A stretch of 64,000 nucleotides of DNA from Rhynochetos jubatus (Eukaryota; Chordata; Aves; Eurypygiformes; Rhynochetidae). The DNA lies in the NCBI GenBank assembly GCA_027574665.1, contig CM050648.1, positions 42,627,700-42,691,699 on the forward strand. The letters run 5' to 3'. Shown piece by piece: positions 53,301 to 62,300 of the stretch. How positions within the stretch are numbered: position 1 is the first letter of the stretch; each line of letters starts with the position of its first letter. The notes under the pieces are model-generated. The model had not been told where the DNA came from, did not search any database, and saw only the letters and a list, made by a program, of their open reading frames with translations. Made by a program: the position numbers and the translations under genes.

Positions 53301-56300
53301 TAAGCCCACATTAGTCATAACACTCATTTCTGAAGAGTGCTGAGCTGCTGAGATGATGGGAAGCACAAGAATGTGAACAGACTAGAAAATGGCTGAAGTG
53401 GAAGCAAGGCAAGAGCATGGGTTAGTAAAGGCAGAAACTGGATTTGGGCACTTGATACGTGAAGGTGGGGAAGTTCTTGACAGGGAGAGTTTTACCAAAG
53501 GTAACTAGTGTCACAAAATTTCAGAAACGACCACCTGGATCCTACCCAGGGGTTCAATGGACAGCATAACCCATGAGAAAGGAGTCACCCAAGAGAGATA
53601 GCCAGGCATTTTTAATATGTATTCATCTTGGACTTGTTTTGCCATCAGGTAGGGGAAAAAAAGTTTTATAGATTTAAGGTTTAAAGATTAAACCTGAAAT
53701 CAAATACATAAAGCTCTCTCATGAAACAGCCTTAAAAGGAAAAAGCATGTATATACACGTATCTCCACTCTGCAGTGCTCCATACTGCAGAATTACTAAA
53801 CAGGTAGCACCAGGCTGACTCACGCTCATTTCTTGAAGATGAGATTAACCATGATTTTCTCCAAGATCGCTTGTGACCTCTTTACAATTCTTCCATGTTG
53901 TTTTCTTAGAACAAGCTAAATTTTGTTTCAGTAAGGAATGAGGTTCATACTGTTATCATATATGTTTCTTTAAAAAATGGACAGTTTCAAGTGGAGTTAA
54001 AGCCAGCACTATGACTGGTTTATTGCTGCCTTATGTGTATCTGACTAAAGAGTGGATTTCTTTAAGTTCTGCTCAACCATTTCTGGACCTAAATGGCTGT
54101 TACAGCAAACAGGTACATCTGGAAAACACCAGGGCACAAGCTATGCCCGGCTTTTAGGCACTGGCAGCGCCATGGTTAGGAGAGTGGATAGCTGCATCAG
54201 TGTTTGCGGTCACTTTTGCAATCTTCCCACTTGGGAAGAATTCTCACCAAGCTCATCACAGGCTCTTTTATTTTAACAATGGGCGGAAAAGCATGAAAAT
54301 GGATTTGTTTCATCCTATTTTTACAACATTTGCTTCTCTCCCTACTGCTTCTCATTTTACTTTAGAGATCTCAGTTATGACTGATGAAAAAAAGAATATG
54401 GATCCAGGGTAAAGGGATGAAAGACATGCAGTAAAAGATGACAGATTCTTGAAGTCCGTAAGGGCTGATTCTAAAGGAAGAAATGTCAATTATTAATGCA
54501 TAGATTATTTAAAACAACTGATAACTTTATATAAACAAGAGGAAAACAAAACGAAAACCAACAGATATTCTACCACCGCCATGTGATGCAATACAGCTTG
54601 AGGTACACTTGATGAACAAAATTTTTTACTAGCAAGGAACATGTAACTGGAAGGAAAAAGGTTGGATTTAACACTGTAACAAATCTCATCACAGGAACAC
54701 TATTTATTAAATTTTGTGATCAAGTATCTCTGCAAGTATTAGTAGGAACCCTGCTTTCCTCTACCTATATTACTTTCTGGCATTTTGCCCAGATGGAGTA
54801 TGGCAGTGGTTAAAGGACTGGTTATACAGATGAAGAAACTAAATAGTGTAACTGGGTATGGCACCAGCTTTAGAAGTTAGAGAAATGGGCTCACGCAGCA
54901 AAATTCACACCAGCAATGGATTCCACTTTCCAGTTCTAATATAATGCATACTCCATGTCCCATACTTGCAAACATGGAACAACTATCCTCCTTAAAAAGA
55001 GGGACACCAACTACAAAACATAAGGCTAAAGTGAAGAATTTGAAGGTTTCTTAGGAAAAAAAAAAAAACAAACCAGCACTCTTAATAGCTTAATACAGTG
55101 TTATTTAGGATAAACTTGACAATGTGTTGAGGTCAGCAAGACCAACACTGCCCTAAAGAGATTGCAGAACCGATTATGAAGCAAACTCACAAAGCAAAGC
55201 ATGGAAGAATAATTGTTAAGGAAGTGCCAGGTCCTGCCACTCTCACTAAAGCTAGCATACAACATCTTGAAAGCAGATCTACTGAGGCAGTCGGTGCTTC
55301 TACTGACTTCATTATTACCAGAAGAGCAGAACTTGTACCCGAAGGTATGAAATTATTCTGTATTGAAGTAATAAAAATTGAGAGATTGTAGCTGGCTTTT
55401 ACAGAAGATAATAAGCTTACAGTCTTCTGCTTAGTTCTCTTTGACACAGAAGGAAATATTTGGCATGACCAAACATTAAAAGAATACTTATAAAAAGAAT
55501 TTATTTATCAAACAGTGTGTTCACTCATAAGGGATAATTCACCATGTTTCAAAGAATGATAATGCAGAAAACAGGGCTCTGGAGAATATAATTTACAATA
55601 TAATTAAAGTTTCAGTGTCTTGAGCGACTCAGCATACTGCCAAAATCAGTATTTTGGAAATACTGAGAAATACACAGGGACTGTGATGACACCAGAGGAA
55701 AACGCAGGAAACAGATCACAGTTGTGATGAAAGCTGTAACTTATGGTAGACTGATATCCCTCTATTGGAAGAGGAATGTCTCTCAACAGAAAAATTATGC
55801 CCTAAAAACTATGCTTGAACAATAACAGAAGCAGAAAACCATAGCTTAGAAGTAGTTTCTTTGAACACACAGGAACAATTACAGAGCAGCAAAAGAAATC
55901 CATCAAATTTAAAATCCTTCTTTCCCATTCCCATAGTTTTCATCCCTGACTTTCCCATCTGGTAGCAAAAATTGCTAAGCCACGAGGGTAAATAGAGCGC
56001 CGTTTACACACAACTACTTTATGAGAACCTAGAACCCAAAACCAGTCAGAAACAAGAACTCTCCCCATCACACAACTGTAAATTACCTTCAGCAAATTTC
56101 ATGTGCTACCATCATATGCAAATCTCCAAGGGCAACAGTCTGCATTCTACCTGCATTACACTGTGGCTCAACCAGTTTTTAACCTAATCTACACAAACCT
56201 TAATCAGAGATAGCCAAAAATTACTAAATTACACCAAGTGCATACAACAATGCAAGCAACATCAAAATCAAGTTTTAGATGAGCAACAAAGTCTCAGGAG

Positions 56301-59300
56301 TACATAGAGAAGCATCATTTGATTTACTCAAGTCTTAATAGATTTCTTTCTTATTATTTTGAACATTACTTAATATTCATTATTTACTTTTAGGTATCCA
56401 TGTTACTATGCAATTAACTGTACTTTCTGCCAGACTACGATTCTTTATTAACAAAATCCAGTACAGTTTTGTCTCATACTCTTTTTGTGGGTCATTTCTC
56501 TCTCGTTGCTTATGACTCTACCTGTGACTGAAGGGATTTTGAAATGAGATGGTACTTTGATTGGTTTTGTGGGGACAAGTTTTTGCTTTATTTTTTTTCC
56601 ATTATATTAGGCTGAACTCTTGCAGCTCCCTGCATTAGTTAACACTTTCTTTAAAAAAAAAAAAAAGGTTACCTAGAGTTTAAATATCCATCAAATATGC
56701 AGCACATTTCTGCACAAAGAGTGCAGATCAAGGACCATGTAGACAAGATTTTCCCCAATGTACTTAAAAGATTAAATTTGTGTAATACAAAGCAATCAGG
56801 GCTCTACATTTTTCCTGCAACTCCCCAGTTTTTAGCAATATTGATGTTACTGCACGATGCTCTTAATATTGGAAAACTGCAGAGCTACAAAGGTCTGAAT
56901 TATCTGGAGAACATAGCTTTCTTTTGGATTAACAAAATCTCAGCTACCTTATTAAGATATTTAAGGGTGAAAAATGTGAGAAAATGAAGCAAAATTACTT
57001 TATCCGTTTTGTTCTTTCCTTATTGATCAGTACTGACTGAAAGTTAAGTGGGTTTGAGAAACAATGCATGGACTAATCTGGTCAATCTTGGAGCTTTGGT
57101 GGTGTGGTTAGAAGTTGGGCAGAAGGCTTCTCAAGAACCTCTGAAGTTTAAAGGTCTCATTACATACAAATTTAAAAGTCTTATTACAAAATTAGATTTT
57201 GTAAAATGTTTAAGTTGTACTCTTCAGTCCAGATTCATCACACTTAAAATGCACCAAAGTCCTGTGTCCAGCCTCCAAGCCTCTTCCACGTTTTCAGTGT
57301 TATATCACCAAAGAAAAACATGAGGCACAAAGACCTTTAGGTACAGTGTAGAAGACCTAAACCAGGGTGCTAATGTGGATAGCAACAGATCTTTAGAGCT
57401 CCTGGACCAGGTATCAGGTCTTGCTTCGACGCTGGGAGGTTAAAAATGGTGCTTTGAGAAACATATTGTTCCTTCCAAAGAGAAAGAAAACAAACAAATG
57501 TTCTTGGTGCTTCCCTCAGTGAACTGAATAAACGTAAGAACTTGCTGTCAAACAGCATTAACCAGCTGAACTAAATATCCAAGATGATCCTCTAGACAGA
57601 ATGATTTGAAAAGAAACACTTACTTTAGTATTCAGATAAGCACTGATTTCTCCTTCCTGTTTTGATATGAGATAATCTTAAACCAGCATTATCTGCAAAC
57701 TTTAGCAGATACGTAAGTGTAAGGGATAGACCACCACTGACTTGCCTCTGCAAGAGCTTACATATTTATACTTCAAGCTGGAAAAAAAATAAAATTAAAA
57801 ACTCAGAGAAATCATTTGTTTATTATGCATAAATTATTTCAACCTAAATTATATACTGCAGATTTAATGATTGCAACAGGTACTGTCCTGAGGAACTAGA
57901 GGAATTTGCAGGAGTTATAGGACCTTGGAGAAGCCCTGGGAAATGTCATGCTTCTGACGCACATCTCTGAGGTATCTCTGAAGAAGAGCAAAATCTCCCC
58001 ATTGCTTGGAGAAATAGGATATCACAAGTCTAAATCACCTGAGTTACCCTACTTGGTACGAATTGACTCCAGTTCCTAGCCATCTCCCCTTTCCTTCTTA
58101 CTTTCCTCAAGTAAAGGTTCACAGGACAGTGTGCTTCGGCACAAGTCTCAGAAAGCCTGTGGAAGAGTTTACAGTGGGGACCTCCAAAGATGAACACACA
58201 ACACAAGCCATAGCCAGGACCATCTTTATCAATGCAAAGAACAGGCAAAGAAAGTTTATTCTACCTCTGCATATGAACAAATTGTAGTTAAAACACACCG
58301 ACCAAGTGCAGGTATGAAGCAGATTCTGAGAGGCATGTCTGCTTGATGCAGTTCTGAATACATTTACTGATCCAAATCTTACTATCATACAAGTCAGCCA
58401 CTCCCTCAGAAATACTTAATGATCCTTACATATTGGTTTGAGTCCATTACTGCTATTATCCAGTTTTGAGAAAAGCTATTTTGCATATGTTTTGAATTCT
58501 CCAGTGTTTCTATAACAGCCATACTATACCTTAAATGTATCTTCACTGTTGGGATTAAACAGCTGGTGTTTCCCAGATCCCAAAATAATAGGACCAGAAG
58601 CTTTGTTTTCTCCGTAAGCGTAAAGGGATACTGTTGCTGTTGTACCAGCTGTTTCAAAGTCCCCAGTGACTACAGTAATCTTCCAGTCTCCTTCTGTAAA
58701 GTAAAAAATAAAATTAAATGCTTTTATAACTGTTACTGATATGTAGCAAGTTACTTGAAAGGTATAAATAAAAGCATAGTTTAGACCAGGGACCGTAACT
58801 TCCATGCACCTAAAAGGCAATGATGCTAGAGGAGACAACAGAAGATTGTCTAAATACTTCATGATTCAAACACATCTTAGAGAAGTTGTGTCATTTTAAA
58901 GATTTAAGGGGTTTGCAGCACACTAAAGCTGGAAATAGGAACATGGAGCCTACGGAGATGTCTAGTGATAACCCTGTGCGTCATCACGGAAAAAGCCCAA
59001 GCTCCAGAATTTGGATTATGACAACACATATAACCAAGAAATGCAACAAGAAGAAGTATCAAAACACTGCAATTAAGTAGAATTTCCTGTCATTTTATGT
59101 TGATGTGACATATCAACAAGAGCTCTGTTTGCCTGGATGGAAGCATGACTTTGAGATTAGCATGAAAAAAAGTGATTTTGAGAAAATTCTGACAGTAGAC
59201 AAGGACTCTTTAGAAAATGAGTTTATATAAAGCTTCCCTAGTACTAAATGTCATCTCTGCACCCATACAATGCACACGTTATTTAAATATCTGAAAGCAG

Positions 59301-62300
59301 CTTAATATAAATCTTATTTTAAAAAAAGAACAATTCATAATTGGAAAATGCATTTCTCCATCTGAAAAGCTGGGATCGCACACTCTCCAGCCCTCTTTTG
59401 ATTGCAGCTTTTGCCTGTATGAAACAAGTTCCACTTAAATTCATTCTATACAAGGCAAACAACAAACGAAATACCAGCCCACAGTCATCTTATAAAGAAA
59501 TGTCACTGTGTACACTGTAGCTTTAATAATAGAAAGCTGTCTGGTAGTGACTGCAGGAATTAAATCTATTGTCTGACAGAAATATTTGTCTTGGGCCAGC
59601 CCCATTATCCCTCAATAATTTGGCCCACAAAGACTGAACTAGAATAGGAAGTTTAATGTCCTATTTTCTAAATTTTTGAGGTCTGGCTGATGCCTGGGTT
59701 TAGAAGGTGACACGTAAATACACAGCTAGGAATTCAGAAAACAGGAACAACTCAGTTGGTCTGATCAATCAAACCTGGCCAGCAGGTTGAGGGAGGTGAT
59801 TCTCCCCCTGTACTCCTCTCTGGTAAGACCCCACACCTGTAGTACTGCATCCAGGTCTGGGGATCCCAGCACAACAAAGACATGGACCTGTTGTGGTTAG
59901 ATCCAGAGGAGGGGCATGGAAATGATCAGAGGGATGGAACACCTCTCCTGTGAAGAAAGACTGTTTTCCAGGCTGGAGAAGAGAAAGTTCCAAGGAGACC
60001 ATATTGCAGCCTTTACATATATAAAGGCGGATTATGAAAGGCAAATACTTTTTACCAAGACCTGTAATGAGAGGACAAGGGGGAGAATGGCTTTAAACTG
60101 AAAGAAGGTAGATTTCGATAGGGCATAAGGAAGAAATATTTTACCATAAGTGTGATAAGACACTGGAACAGGTTGCCCAGAGAAGATGTGGGTACTCACT
60201 CCGTCACTGAAAGTGGCAGGGGGTGGACTCGGTGATTTTTATAGATCTCTTCCAAACCAAACCTTTCTATGATTCTATTTTAAGCGAACCATCCAATTTC
60301 CACTAAAAACTGACAGACTCCAGCTTTTAACAAACTCTTTTGTGCCTTGGAATATATGCATCCTCACAATTTTCTCTATAGACCCGCTTTCTTGACAGAA
60401 GAAGCATAACACCAGGCTACAAAAGGTTCAACATCAATTAGAAGGGTGAAAAGCCTCTATGCACTGAGAGTGGAAACAAAGGCCATAAGCCAGGGGCTCC
60501 TTGCTCCATAGAAGAGCTCATTTACCAAAAATGTCAGCCTCTTCTGTTTTCAAACAATATAATATTAATTCCTTAAAGACAAAGTTCCTTGGGACCGTTT
60601 GGCTGGAAAATAAGGACAATTCAATTTGCACATGCTTATGCAGACAAAGGGTAAAACATGATCCATTATTCCTCCTAAAACTTCAAAAGTCATTCAGAAA
60701 AAAATATTCAATTTAAAGCAGGCAAAATGTATTTTCTTTTGGACTTGCTCATTGGCTGATTTACTCTATTATGCTCTCCAACTCCCTCTTTTGTTAAGCA
60801 GTGCAGCTTCAAAACAACACAGTTGGGTCTCTTGAGATGTATATTGTAGCTAACTCAGCTCCTGCCCCCAAAGGGTAAGTGTAGTATCAGTTAATATTTT
60901 GCACACAAGTACAACCCTCAAGGTTAAAAAGGGATCAAACTTCCCCAAAAACATGATCAAAACATGTTTGGGTTTGTACTCCTTTATATTGATATTTGAA
61001 GCTTTTTCTTTTTTGAAAAGAGACAGGACTTTGTGTTTGAAGGACAATGTGAGTATAGGAGAAGATTCCTAAAATTTCTAATCTCTCTCATGCCAGAAAT
61101 CCTTATTGCATTCCCGCATGCTTCCAAATAGAGACTGGAAACAGTATTACAAACACGTATTTCTCATTCTCTTCAACATAAAACGCTGGGGTTTGTTGTG
61201 GTGAGGTAGAATACCAACAGTTCCTTAATGGCTGAAGAGGAATACACTTTGACGAGAAAAGAATATAGAAAAATGTGTAATGTAAACCTTCATTTGGTAT
61301 AGATGACGGAAAGATGCAACCTGACACTAAGTACATCACTGGGGACATCAGAAAGTGGTATCTTACCACAAATTATTTTATAGAAAATTTTTTTCTCTTT
61401 TCTAGAATACTAGAAGCAATACAATACACTAGAAAGTTCTACCTCCCAGAAAAAGAATTTTGTTTTACAAAAAAAAAAAAAAGTGATATAGAATGAAAAA
61501 TAGGTATTTTTAAAAGCTCATGGGGAAAAAAGGGAACAAAATCTCAGATCAAACACAACCAGGAATTGGATCAGTCTCTGTAGGTGTGAGATACACAACT
61601 TCAAGTCTCTTCCCCAGTTTCATATTTCAGCGAGTACGCCAAACAATAGGCTATTTGGCATGTATTTTTTTGGCTACCTAACTCCGACTGAGACATTTGC
61701 AACAAACCCACCTTGTGCTTCTATGAAACCCGTCTGTTTCGACAAACAGTAATTTTTGCCAAGGACAAAGCTGACCAGCTTTTCTGGACCGCACAAAGAC
61801 ATCTCTCTCACAGGGTCAGGATGAAAGAGTTGTGAACAAAATGCTTACTGCAAGACAAAGCCTGTCTCCGCTGCAGATAAGCCAGTTGCATATACACTTA
61901 GTTCACTCCTGCTTGTTGTCATCTTTTGCTAAGCTTACGGGGCAATTTTTATCTGCTACAACCTGTACTGTATAACCAGACAAGCAGACCTTAAATGACA
62001 CAGCGCAGAGATCCAGCTGTAGGTGCAGAAAGGACTAAGCAGACTGATTTGAACTGTGGAAAGGAGATCCACAGTGCAGGCACTTGTGCAGAACAGCCAA
62101 GGCACAAAGAGTGATGGACAGGCAGAAAATTAATGCCTTCTGAAAAGGGCATAGGAAGGAAGAAGGGGAAAGAAAATTCATGATTTAAAATAAAGCTTAT
62201 AATAGATTGGGATTGGAATATGATTTGTAAAATAACTGGGTACAAATTTTATCATTAACTACTTGCCATAGGGACACTACTTAAGGCAAGGTGTTTGGGT

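Larger units (their letters stand above)
44564..58529 (-). other. Intron between exons 3 and 4 (14 kb)
   Basis: This is the largest intron. It contains CR1 copies at 52424-52963, 46809-47325 and 44853-45050, and a 27-base T-run at 50188-50214. Between them is AT-rich sequence with no recognisable gene. Open frames on both strands near 55180-55440 overlap each other and match nothing I know. Confidence 0.7.

Noticed and set aside
55176-55447. Overlapping open frames on both strands
   Set aside because: No family recognised, no splice borders of PLAT type, and both strands open over the same bases. Probably chance.
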